From UBA2185 sp964564625 (GTDB lineage: Bacteria > Desulfobacterota > Syntrophia > Syntrophales > UBA2185), in contig CAZMBE010000006.1 of NCBI GenBank assembly GCA_964564625.1, positions 60,424-124,423 of the forward strand: 64,000 nucleotides of DNA. Direction: 5' to 3'. Both the position numbers and the translations under genes were made by a program. This document shows positions 8,465 through 17,029 of the stretch, one piece after another. The notes below the pieces were generated by a model, which worked only from the letters and a program-made list of their open reading frames with translations, did not search any database and was not told where the DNA came from. The first letter of the stretch is position 1; the number at the start of each line of letters is the position of its first letter.

Positions 8465-9379
8465 TCAATTCTTGCTGAAATAGACTTCGTGTATGTAACT
8501 TTCCGCGTAGCTATTGGTCTTTTGTGTGTTGATATGAAACTGAACGCCGTGGGTTATTCCCGGGGGGTAGCTGCTTTTAACATCTTTAAGGAGCTTTTTG
8601 TAATCCTCGTATATATTTCTCTTTTCCGTATACCATTGTCCCAATGTATCTGTGTTATTCCTCACCACGACGTACCTCAATTTCCCTCCACCTATCTGTG
8701 TACTTCTTCCCGTCCAGTCTTTGGGGGCCTCGTTGTCCCAGATGTAACCCAGGACGGGGGTGTTTAATGCCTCGGGAAATCCCGTAGGAGTAAACGCGAC
8801 ATAGATCTGAATCGCCTGATCATCCTTGTCGGATTTTCTCACATCACCGCCATCAGGAAGTTTGTCAACTTTCCACTTCCAGTTTATGTAAGGGTATTCT
8901 TTGATATCAACCTTTATGCCCCTCTTCACGCCGAAGGATGATGCGTTGCTGCTCTGTATGTGAAGATAATAGGTATCCGACCCTTTTTCAAGTTTAAGAG
9001 AAGGTGTGCCTTTCTTTCTGTCCAGCGTCCAGCCCGCGGGAGCGCCTTCCTGCATCTGGGGAGAATCAAATCCTGCGACGAGAACAATATCCTTTCCTGC
9101 CGGTGCTGGTGGTCTGGCAGGGGCTTCCGGAGCAACAGCCGGGGCACGGGGAGCGGAAGATGGCGCCGGCCTGACCGGTTTTGCGGAAGGAATGGCTTTG
9201 TCTGGTGAAGTTTTTGGTTTTTCCGCAATAACAGCGGGTGTTTCCGGAGGTGGCGGCGTTGCAGGGATTGAGGCCTTGATGCCAGATTTTTTCGGCTCTT
9301 CGCCCTTTGTACAACCTCCTCCGGTAATAAGTGTTGCAACGAGTAACAATGACACAATAAAAGTAAAAAATCTCTTCAT
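8465..9379 (-). CDS. DUF3047 lipoprotein with Pro/Ala-rich linker
   Basis: A 304-residue protein with a signal peptide and lipobox TGGGC at about residue 23. A Pro/Ala/Lys-rich linker of about 70 residues follows. From about residue 95 the protein matches the DUF3047 pattern (DSPQMQEGAPAGWTLDRKKG, later YINWKWKV, DDQAIQIYVAF and GYIWDN). This family is common in anaerobic deltaproteobacteria and has no established function; its beta-sandwich look suggests a periplasmic ligand-binding protein. It starts seven bases after the pyrE stop, so it is probably co-transcribed with it. Confidence 0.75.
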   Translation of the reverse strand: MKRFFTFIVSLLLVATLITGGGCTKGEEPKKSGIKASIPATPPPPETPAVIAEKPKTSPDKAIPSAKPVRPAPSSAPRAPAVAPEAPARPPAPAGKDIVLVAGFDSPQMQEGAPAGWTLDRKKGTPSLKLEKGSDTYYLHIQSSNASSFGVKRGIKVDIKEYPYINWKWKVDKLPDGGDVRKSDKDDQAIQIYVAFTPTGFPEALNTPVLGYIWDNEAPKDWTGRSTQIGGGKLRYVVVRNNTDTLGQWYTEKRNIYEDYKKLLKDVKSSYPPGITHGVQFHINTQKTNSYAESYIHEVYFSKN

Positions 9380-9386
9380 GAATACA

Positions 9387-9959
9387 TCAAGTTGCCGCTT
9401 CTCTATGCTGTGTGTAGAGATCCATAATCTCCGATCTCGTCAATACAGCATCGATACGGTCAACAAATTTCTTTATATTTTCCCTGCCGCCTTCTTGTCT
9501 ATCAATGAGGGCAATCACGCGATCAATTATTAAGCCTGCCTCTTTCGCAATTTCTATTGCGGTTATTGTTGAACCTCCTGTTGTGATCACGTCGTCAATG
9601 ATAACGACCCGTTCGCCTGGCATGACATTCCCTTCAATGGGGCTTTTTGTGCCATGACTTTTGACATCCTTTCTCACCACAAAGGATTTAATCGGTTTAT
9701 TCTTCTGATAGGAAACAAGAGAAAGGGCATTGGCGATGGGGTCCGCGCCGAGGGTAAGGCCGCCCGCGGCCGTTACATCCGCATCATGAAGCATGTCAAA
9801 GAGAATATTCCCGATGAGATACATCCCTTCAGGGTCCAGGGTTGTTGATTTGCAGTTGAAATAGTAGTTGCTTGTTTTTCCGGAAGCCAGCGTAAAAGGC
9901 GGGTCATCTCTGTACTGAAAGGACTTTTTCAAAATTATTTCTGCAAGCCTTCGTTTCAT
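9387..9959 (-). CDS. pyrE: orotate phosphoribosyltransferase
   Basis: A 190-residue protein with the phosphoribosyltransferase signature VVIIDDVITTGGST at residues 118-131 and the orotate-enzyme features FTLASGKTSNYYF and FVVRKDVKSHG. It converts orotate and PRPP to orotidine 5'-phosphate in pyrimidine synthesis. It is directly followed by the DUF3047 lipoprotein gene. No other pyr genes lie in the window. Confidence 0.95.
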   Translation of the reverse strand: MKRRLAEIILKKSFQYRDDPPFTLASGKTSNYYFNCKSTTLDPEGMYLIGNILFDMLHDADVTAAGGLTLGADPIANALSLVSYQKNKPIKSFVVRKDVKSHGTKSPIEGNVMPGERVVIIDDVITTGGSTITAIEIAKEAGLIIDRVIALIDRQEGGRENIKKFVDRIDAVLTRSEIMDLYTQHREAAT

Positions 9960-10075
9960 ATGTCATAAAATATTTGCGATAGTTTCTGGGCACGGCTTAC
10001 TACCCTATAATACAGTATTTGTCTACTTATTTTCTTGGGAGCTTTCAGGTGACAGCTTTTTAGGCAGATTAAGAA

Positions 10076-12487
10076 CTATTTCTTGGATTTGAGCACCTTA
10101 TCAATTACCCGTACCGCTTCCACACCATCCTTCGCGTATAATGCTCCAACAGAGGCGGCATAGGTTTTTGTAACCACGGCCCCTCCTAAAATAAACGGAC
10201 ATGAATAACCCTTATTTCTTGCCAGCTCAATGATTTCCTTCATGTTTACCATGGTCGTAGTCATGAGAGCGGAGAGACCCACAATATCCGGTTGATCATT
10301 CTTTATGGCCTTAATGATGGCTTCGGGCGGTACGTCTTTGCCGAGATCGATAATTCTGTAGCCATGATTTTTAAGCATCAGGGCGATAATATTTTTGCCG
10401 ATGTCATGGATATCTCCTTTCACTGTAGCAAGAATAATGATCCCCTTCCAGGCCCGGGCAGTTTTGTCATGTTGCAGCCTTGGTTCCAGATGACCGAGGG
10501 CGGCCTTCATTGCTTCGGAGCTGGCAATCAACTGTGGCAGAAAATATTTCCTCTGGTCAAAAAGCTCTCCCACCCGGACAATGGCCGGTATCATACAAAC
10601 ATCGACAAGGGCTGAAGGAGACGTTCCCGATGCGATAGCACTTTCGACCAAGTCGATAATGCCGTCTCGATTTCCCTCCAGGATGCCTTGGGATACCTGC
10701 TTGTCCGGCGAAACGAATTCTTTGGGAGGAAGGGTTTTCTCCAGTGCAGGGTGATCGGAGAAATGCCGGATATACGAAGCAGCGTTCCTGTCTTTCTGCA
10801 TGAACACATTGCCTGCCATTGTAATATTCATCAGATCCCTGTCGGCAGGATTGGCGATCGCCATGGTTAACCCGGAAGCCTGCGCCATAGAGAGGAATGC
10901 GGCGTTCAGCCATTTTCGTTCCGGCATGCCGAATGACACATTGGAGAGGCCTAAAATCGTTCTGCATTTGAAGTGATCCTTGCACCACTCTACAGTTTTC
11001 AGCGCCTCGAGAGCAGCGTTGGGTTTGGAGGCCACGGTCATGACCAAACCATCCGTGATGATGTCGTCTTTGGAAAAGCCGAAGCCTTTCGCGGTCCGGA
11101 ATATTTCCCTGATGATTTGTTTGCGCCTGGCCGCTGTTTCCGGGATCTCGCTGTTTGTTATGGGTAAAAGGATAAACATGGCGCCATATTTTCTGGCGAT
11201 GGGGAGCAGCGTTTCCAATTTTTGCGATTCGCCTGAAATGGAATTTATCAGGGCACGGCCGGGATAGATTCTGAGGGCTGCGACTATCGTTTCTATATTT
11301 GGGGAATCAATGACGAGGGGCAAGTTTGTGCTTGTGGACAGAAGATGAAGAACCTTTTTTATCGTAGTGACTTCATTAACGCCATGGGCGCCGACATTCA
11401 CATCGAGGAGATCAGCCCCCTGCTTTTCCTGTTCTTTCGCCATTTGCCTGACAAGGGCCATTTTGCCTTCAAGAAGTTCCTGCTGCAGGATCTTCTTCCC
11501 CGTTGGATTGATTCTCTCGCCGACTACGAATAATGGACTGTCATGCTCAAATATCTTGAAGCCTCTGGCGGAACTGACAGCGCTCAGGGATTTCCTCACG
11601 GGCATCACCGCGGGTGCGCGGGCCACGTTTTTCTTTAATAACCTGATATATTCGGGAGCAGTCCCACAGCAACCGCCTATGAGGTTCACCCCGACGGCCA
11701 CAAACTTCTTCCCGAAGGAGGCGAATTCCCCGGGTCCCATATCGAAGACCGTTTTTTTGCCTGTCAGCCGTGGCATACCCGCGTTCGGTTTCGCGACAAT
11801 GGGGACTGTGGCATAGGGTTTCATGGCGTCAATAAAATTTATCATCGTATCGGGCCCTGTGGAACAGTTGCACCCCACGGCATCCGCTCCCAGACTCTGC
11901 AAGGTGATAAGGGCGCTCACCGGGTCCGTACCGCTGAGGGTATACCCGTTTGTTTCATAGGTCATTGTGACTATGGTGAAATGGCCCGTAATTTCCTTCA
12001 CGGCAAGGAGTGCTGCCCGCGCCTCCTGGATATCCATCATGGTTTCGATAGCAAAAAGATCAACACCGCCATCAAGAAGTCCCGTTACCTGTTCCTTGAA
12101 AATTTCGACGGCCTCATCAAATAAGAGGTCGCCGAAGGGCTCAATAAAATGTCCCGTCGGGCCTATGTTGCCGGCAACGAGAACGCCTTTCCCCACGGCG
12201 CGTTTCGCGAGAAGGGCAAGCTGTGTATTGATATCCCTTGTGTTATCGATTCCATACTCACTGAGCTTCACACGGTTTGCGCCAAAGGTAAAGGTAAACA
12301 CAATATCCGAACCTGCTTTTTGGTACGCAGCGTGTATCTTTTGCAGGGCATCCGGATTCTTTACACACCACATCTCCGGACATACGCCTGCCGGCATACC
12401 CCGCGCGTGAAGCTCTGTTCCTGTGGCACCGTCGAGTATGAGGACTCTTTTATGCAAGAGGTTTATGATCTTACGTTTTGGATTCAT
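10076..12487 (-). CDS. metH: B12-dependent methionine synthase, short form lacking the activation domain
   Basis: An 803-residue protein. Residues about 1-300 are the homocysteine S-methyltransferase domain (ILDGATGTELHARGM; zinc ligands in GCNCSTGP and GGCCGT). Residues about 315-570 are the methyltetrahydrofolate-binding domain (FVVGERINPTGKK). Residues about 590-803 are the cobalamin cap and binding domain with the axial-ligand motif DIHDIGKN. The roughly 330-residue C-terminal SAM-dependent reactivation domain of E. coli MetH is missing. A separate gene at 14577-15200 appears to supply it. The product methylates homocysteine to methionine in the cytoplasm. Confidence 0.92.
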   Translation of the reverse strand: MNPKRKIINLLHKRVLILDGATGTELHARGMPAGVCPEMWCVKNPDALQKIHAAYQKAGSDIVFTFTFGANRVKLSEYGIDNTRDINTQLALLAKRAVGKGVLVAGNIGPTGHFIEPFGDLLFDEAVEIFKEQVTGLLDGGVDLFAIETMMDIQEARAALLAVKEITGHFTIVTMTYETNGYTLSGTDPVSALITLQSLGADAVGCNCSTGPDTMINFIDAMKPYATVPIVAKPNAGMPRLTGKKTVFDMGPGEFASFGKKFVAVGVNLIGGCCGTAPEYIRLLKKNVARAPAVMPVRKSLSAVSSARGFKIFEHDSPLFVVGERINPTGKKILQQELLEGKMALVRQMAKEQEKQGADLLDVNVGAHGVNEVTTIKKVLHLLSTSTNLPLVIDSPNIETIVAALRIYPGRALINSISGESQKLETLLPIARKYGAMFILLPITNSEIPETAARRKQIIREIFRTAKGFGFSKDDIITDGLVMTVASKPNAALEALKTVEWCKDHFKCRTILGLSNVSFGMPERKWLNAAFLSMAQASGLTMAIANPADRDLMNITMAGNVFMQKDRNAASYIRHFSDHPALEKTLPPKEFVSPDKQVSQGILEGNRDGIIDLVESAIASGTSPSALVDVCMIPAIVRVGELFDQRKYFLPQLIASSEAMKAALGHLEPRLQHDKTARAWKGIIILATVKGDIHDIGKNIIALMLKNHGYRIIDLGKDVPPEAIIKAIKNDQPDIVGLSALMTTTMVNMKEIIELARNKGYSCPFILGGAVVTKTYAASVGALYAKDGVEAVRVIDKVLKSKK

Positions 12488-12535
12488 GGCCTTTCATTTC
12501 ACAACCCTTTCCTGTGTGTGTTTTCGTGGCTGTGA

Positions 12536-12565
12536 ACTATAATAATCAGGTTTCTCTCTTGTCAA
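12536..12565 (-). promoter_or_regulatory. sigma-70-type promoter for metH
   Basis: On the minus strand TTGACA and TATAGT are separated by 18 bases, about 50 bases upstream of the metH start codon. No cobalamin or SAM riboswitch was recognised in the short leader. Confidence 0.55.
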
Positions 12566-12620
12566 GAGCAAAGCAAGTTCCCCTATGATAAGTGTAACTC
12601 TGAATCCGACCTTACCATTT

Positions 12621-13331
12621 TCAGGAAGCTGTATCGAGTATTTTGGCGGTAATTTCGTTTCCCTCAAATATCTTGTCGATTGCATCGGAAAGGGCCGTAT
12701 TGATTTGCTCTTCGAGTCTTTCTTCAGAAAACAGGATGTGCTCAAGGCTGACTGAACTCTTGGCTGACACCTTGTAGAAGATCTTGCCTGCCTGTGTGTT
12801 GGCGAGAAATACGGTGATCTTTGCCTGCGCCCTGTATTTCTTAATAGTCACTTTATCATCGCAAATGACTTCCAATTCGTCAATACTTCCACCGATGAGG
12901 ATGGGCGACCATTCCTTGCGGATGCTCTCCTCTTTGAGATTCCATCGTGGTACATCGGGGGAAACCTGATAACCGGCCTTCAGCAATACGTCTTTCATCG
13001 CCGATGCCACGACCATAGGGGGTTTCACGTATTTGGGAAGCACGGGGATGTTCTGTCTGCCAGATTTAATGACCCGTCCGATAACCATTGTATCGCTGAC
13101 TGTGCGAAGATCTTCAAAGGCGGCAACGGTGATCTTGATTTTTTTTTCAGGAGCTTCTATTTCCCGTGCGGGCTTGGTGGGAGTGTATTTCATGTCCACG
13201 CTGTACAAGGCGGGAGCGCAGCCCCATAGTATGGCAAACGCCAGTGCTGCAACAACAAATCCCAGTTTTTCTCTCGCAACACGCCATGTCATATGCCGGC
13301 GATTATTGTTTCGGGGTTGTATATGATTCAT
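12621..13331 (-). CDS. YajG-like lipoprotein of unknown function
   Basis: A 236-residue protein with AGGAGG before the ATG. A basic N-terminus leads to a hydrophobic segment ending in lipobox LWGC at about residue 38. The mature part has KITVAAFEDLR and VIGRV followed by a domain with alternating strands (ILIGGSIDELEV, YRAQAKITVFL), the style of YajG-type lipoproteins. Such proteins are lipid-anchored in the envelope, with no defined role. It sits between the Nudix gene and metH on the same strand. Confidence 0.55.
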   Translation of the reverse strand: MNHIQPRNNNRRHMTWRVAREKLGFVVAALAFAILWGCAPALYSVDMKYTPTKPAREIEAPEKKIKITVAAFEDLRTVSDTMVIGRVIKSGRQNIPVLPKYVKPPMVVASAMKDVLLKAGYQVSPDVPRWNLKEESIRKEWSPILIGGSIDELEVICDDKVTIKKYRAQAKITVFLANTQAGKIFYKVSAKSSVSLEHILFSEERLEEQINTALSDAIDKIFEGNEITAKILDTAS

Positions 13332-13531
13332 TATTTTCCTCCTGTCATACGTGAAAATAACCCTTCTATGTGTGTAGCAATGAATGCCTTTCGGGTAGGG
13401 GAAGTATGGGGTAAGAGAAAATGTATGTCAATACATTTCATGCAGTCTATCAAAAAAGGGTTCACAATTTTTCGTATAGGATAACGGCACCGCGGGGATA
13501 GGTATTGAGTGGCATCTCATCTATTGCACGC

Positions 13532-14356
13532 TTACACTATTGAGGGCGGCATATTTTCAAATACCCGGCCATCGGGCATGTACTCGACGATCTTGCCATT
13601 TTCCTCTCTCATGACGGTGAGAATTGCGTTAATCTTCTTCTTTTCCGCCGCGCTGATTGCTTCGGCGATCGTTGTGTAATTGGCAAGTTCTTCGATTGTT
13701 ACGAGGGTAGGGACAACCATGTTGAATTTGTGCCGATTGTAGCCCTCAAGGATCTCCCATGGTGTAAGCCAGGCATGTCTCGTCAGTTCAATGCCGTTAT
13801 GGATAGCCTTCTGGTGTGCGGGAGCTTCGGCGATAAAAAAGCGCACGTCATATCGGAGAGATAATAACTCGGGAGTGATCCAGTGAGAAAAATAATGGAG
13901 GCGATCTGCAGCGAGAGTCAGTCCCTCGTTCTCGAGGATCGCTTTCAAGGTAATTTCACCTGTCTGAAGTTGTTTACGGTACGTGCGGAATCGCTGCCGG
14001 ATATCTTCCGGATCGAATGAAATGATTGTTGTATCGCTGTGATACGCCAGCAACAGTCCAACCTCTTCGAAAGTTTCCCGTATCCCCGCCACCCACGCAC
14101 CTAATGCTTTGTCCTTTGATGACATATCGTGGAAAACGGTCTGTGCCTGTGTCAGAGTGATGCCGGTACAAAGGGCTTCCATTTCAGGAAGGCAGTCTTC
14201 CTGATCCAGGCATCCTCCGGGGAATACATAGGATCCGGGGACAAATTTACTGCTTGGATGCCGCAATACCATTAACACTTCAAAACTTCCCGCATCTTTT
14301 CTGAGAGATGGCCGTAGGAGAATGATTGTCGCTGCATCCTGTGGTGTAACAGGCAT
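13532..14356 (-). CDS. Nudix hydrolase, NUDT19-like
   Basis: A 274-residue protein. FVPGSYVFPGGCLDQED provides the first part of a Nudix box, and AWVAGIRETFEEVGLLLAY carries the REtxEExGl core. The two are separated by an insertion of about 35 residues, an arrangement known from the NUDT19/RP2p subgroup, which acts on acyl-CoA or related CoA esters in eukaryotes. The substrate here is unknown. The gene is downstream of the leu operon on the same strand with a 220-base gap, so it probably has its own promoter. Confidence 0.85.
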   Translation of the reverse strand: MPVTPQDAATIILLRPSLRKDAGSFEVLMVLRHPSSKFVPGSYVFPGGCLDQEDCLPEMEALCTGITLTQAQTVFHDMSSKDKALGAWVAGIRETFEEVGLLLAYHSDTTIISFDPEDIRQRFRTYRKQLQTGEITLKAILENEGLTLAADRLHYFSHWITPELLSLRYDVRFFIAEAPAHQKAIHNGIELTRHAWLTPWEILEGYNRHKFNMVVPTLVTIEELANYTTIAEAISAAEKKKINAILTVMREENGKIVEYMPDGRVFENMPPSIV

Positions 14357-14576
14357 TTTTCACACCTTACGATATTTTTTATCGCATATACATGTCATGG
14401 TAGCGCAACAGACTTGACTATGTAAACAATCATCTGTAAGAAATTATATCTGATGTGGAAAAGAAAAGAAACTGAAAACAGGTTTTTCTCTGGGTGTGGC
14501 AAATTTTTTAGATAGTTATGGACGGGCTGTCACCTGACCCAGTGCTGAAGCATCCGAAAGTCTTGCCTGAAACGGG

Positions 14577-15200
14577 TCATTCCTGTTGAATTCCAGTGAT
14601 AGCTGTAACGGATTTCTCCGGGATGAGCATGCAGGTTTCCGTGATCTGGATGCCTATTTTTTCAAGCTGGAGCAGAACATGTATCATCTTTTGGGTTTCC
14701 AGCAGCAGATCACCATAGCCTGCGGAATAGCGATTCTTCAGTAATCTTCTTTTTTCCCTGAGCAAGGTCCGGTTGAAATAGTCCATTATCCAGGTAAGCG
14801 AGGCATCAACCATTTCACTTGCTGTAGCATCGAACACGAGGGCACGTGTCAGATTGTTTTCGGTAACATCGTGCTCAATGGCCTTCATGATGCCGCTGCC
14901 CGCGGTGGCTCCCATGAGGACGAGTTCATGACAATGTTCCAGGAGCTTAGCCAGTTGCTGACTTTTGAACATTGCAGCTTGAGTAAGAATAATCTCGGCG
15001 TCTTTTATTTCCTGAACGGGAAGGCGCAAGGCGGCGCCTTTTAATTGAATCAGGGATTGGGCATCCCGGATATACCGCTCTATCTCTTCTTGCTGGGTGT
15101 GAGATATGTCTGTTACGCCCTTAGTGAATCCCAGCCGTCTGAATATCTCTTTGCGGGGCGCGGGGATGGATATGGATTCGAAAAAAAGGACAGGCTTCAT
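14577..15200 (-). CDS. stand-alone methionine synthase activation domain protein
   Basis: A 207-residue protein whose C-terminal half (RYSAGYGDLLLETQKMI, then IGIQITETCMLIPEKSVTAI) matches the SAM-binding reactivation domain of MetH. It should bind S-adenosylmethionine and help re-methylate oxidised cob(II)alamin in the short MetH encoded at 10076-12487. Its start overlaps the leuD stop by four bases, so it is translated as the last gene of the leu operon. No flavodoxin gene is nearby. The domain call is confident; partnership with the local MetH is inferred. Confidence 0.8.
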   Translation of the reverse strand: MKPVLFFESISIPAPRKEIFRRLGFTKGVTDISHTQQEEIERYIRDAQSLIQLKGAALRLPVQEIKDAEIILTQAAMFKSQQLAKLLEHCHELVLMGATAGSGIMKAIEHDVTENNLTRALVFDATASEMVDASLTWIMDYFNRTLLREKRRLLKNRYSAGYGDLLLETQKMIHVLLQLEKIGIQITETCMLIPEKSVTAITGIQQE

Positions 15201-15691
15201 ACCTTTTGCTTCGCCAGGTGTTTCATCAAACCGCCGTCTTGTATGAGTTCCTGCATGAACGGTGGTATAGGGTTAATCTGAAGCGGCGCTATACAGGAGT
15301 CTTTTATCCGGATAGTCCCGTTGTTGCCGTCCACCTCGATTTCCTGACTGTTCGACACCTTGTCCAGCAAATCTTTCGACTCAAAAATAGGGAGCCCTAT
15401 GTTGAAGGCATTCCGATAAAATATGCGGGCAAAACTCTTGGCGATCACGCAGGAGATGCCGGCGGCTTTGATCGCGATTGGTGCATGTTCCCGCGATGAA
15501 CCGCAGCCAAAATTTTCTCCTGCTACAATTATATCGCCAGGGCGTATTTTTTTTACAAACTCCGGATCTGCATCTTCCATACAGTGGGCGGCCAGATACT
15601 CGGGGTCAGATGTCGTTAAATAGCGGGCCGGGATAATCGCATCGGTATCTATATTATCTCCAAACTTCCAGACTTTTCCCTTGAAATTCAT
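15197..15691 (-). CDS. leuD: 3-isopropylmalate dehydratase small subunit
   Basis: A 164-residue protein starting MNFKGKVWKFGDNIDTD. It has the swivel-domain signatures IDTDAIIPARY and GENFGCGSSREHAP typical of LeuD. With LeuC it isomerises 2-isopropylmalate to 3-isopropylmalate. An AGGGAG site serves this ATG or an ATG two codons earlier (15697); the first well-spaced one was chosen. It lies 22 bases after leuC and overlaps the next gene by four bases, so the three are tightly coupled. Confidence 0.95.
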   Translation of the reverse strand: MNFKGKVWKFGDNIDTDAIIPARYLTTSDPEYLAAHCMEDADPEFVKKIRPGDIIVAGENFGCGSSREHAPIAIKAAGISCVIAKSFARIFYRNAFNIGLPIFESKDLLDKVSNSQEIEVDGNNGTIRIKDSCIAPLQINPIPPFMQELIQDGGLMKHLAKQKV

Positions 15692-15713
15692 TATCATTAT
15701 ACTCCCTGTTCCC

Positions 15714-16973
15714 TCACAATTCCCCGGGACCGGCAATCCGCCCCAATACCGCCGAGGCCGCGGCAATGGCCGGACTGGCAAGGTATACCTCGCTCCCGGT
15801 ATGTCCCATGCGGCCGACGAAGTTCCTGTTTGTCGTGGAAACGGCCTTTTCACCGTCCGCGAGGATCCCCATATGGCCGCCAAGACAGGCGCCGCACGTG
15901 GGTGGACTGACGACGGCATTTGCATCAATGAATATTTCTATAAGGCCTTCTTTGAGAGCCATTTTGTATATTTCCTGTGTGGCGGGTACAATAATCAAAC
16001 GTATGAAAGGCGCTGCCTTTCTTTTTTTGAGAATGCCGGCTGCTACGCGGAGATCTTCGATCCGGCCGTTTGTGCATGATCCGATAATGACCTGATCAAT
16101 TTTAAGATCCCCCACCTGGCTGATTCCCCTTACATTGGAGGGAATATGGGGATACGCTACCTGTGGTTCTATTTTGCCGACATCGATGTCGATCACAGAG
16201 TCATAGGCGGCATCCGGATCAGAGTCGTACAGGATGTATGGCCTTTTTGTCCTCTCCGCAACATATGTCTTCGTGATATCATCGGGGATGAAAATGCCAT
16301 TCTTTGCTCCCGCCTCGATGACCATGTTGGCGATGGTCAACCGGTCGGCCATGCCCAGCTTCCCGACTGTTTCTCCGGTAAACTCCATAGCCTTGTACCG
16401 CGCCCCGTCGACACCGATCAAACCGATGATATAGAGTATCAGGTCTTTCCCGGAAACCCACTTTTGCATTGTGCCGTGAAAAACGATTTTTATCGTCTCC
16501 GGAACCCTGAACCAAACCGTGCCGGTCAACATGGCAGCGGCCAGATCGGTACTGCCGACACCGGTGGCAAAGGCTCCCAGAGCCCCGTACGTACACGTAT
16601 GACTGTCGGCGCCAATGACCAGGTCTCCGGGGATCACAATACCCTGTTCGGGAAGGAGCGCGTGTTCAATGCCCGCCCTGCCGACCTCATAATAGTGGGT
16701 GATTTCCTGTTCCCGGGCAAATTCTCTCAAGAACTTACATTGCTGGGCCGAATCGATGTCTTTGTTGGGTGTAAAGTGATCGGGGACGAGGACTACCTTG
16801 TCCCGGTCAAATACCTTTACACCTCCGGCCTTTCTGAATTCTTTGATAGCGATAGGCGCCGTTATATCATTCCCGAGGGCGATATCCACTTTCGCGTTTA
16901 TCAGCATCCCGGGCTGTACCTCTTTGAGATCTGTATGGTGACACAGTATCTTCTCTGTAATGGTCATGCCCAC
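15714..16973 (-). CDS. leuC: 3-isopropylmalate dehydratase large subunit
   Basis: A 419-residue aconitase-family protein, the size of archaeal/anaerobe-type LeuC. Fe-S and active-site landmarks are GADSHTCTYGALG, IGSCTNGRIEDL and PPTCGACLGGHMG, the three Cys blocks that hold the [4Fe-4S] cluster. It forms isopropylmalate isomerase with LeuD. The start is taken as GTG at 16973 with GGAG ten bases upstream; ATG two codons later is possible. It lies between leuA and leuD in the attenuated leu operon. Confidence 0.95.
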   Translation of the reverse strand: MGMTITEKILCHHTDLKEVQPGMLINAKVDIALGNDITAPIAIKEFRKAGGVKVFDRDKVVLVPDHFTPNKDIDSAQQCKFLREFAREQEITHYYEVGRAGIEHALLPEQGIVIPGDLVIGADSHTCTYGALGAFATGVGSTDLAAAMLTGTVWFRVPETIKIVFHGTMQKWVSGKDLILYIIGLIGVDGARYKAMEFTGETVGKLGMADRLTIANMVIEAGAKNGIFIPDDITKTYVAERTKRPYILYDSDPDAAYDSVIDIDVGKIEPQVAYPHIPSNVRGISQVGDLKIDQVIIGSCTNGRIEDLRVAAGILKKRKAAPFIRLIIVPATQEIYKMALKEGLIEIFIDANAVVSPPTCGACLGGHMGILADGEKAVSTTNRNFVGRMGHTGSEVYLASPAIAAASAVLGRIAGPGEL

Positions 16974-17029
16974 GTCTTCGATTCTCCACTTTGCGATATG
17001 CTTGTATTCCCTTACACTATAATCATTCT

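Noticed and set aside
15692..15928. N-terminal extension of leuD over leuC
   Set aside because: It is an antiphase reading of leuC with no LeuD similarity; the true start is near 15691.
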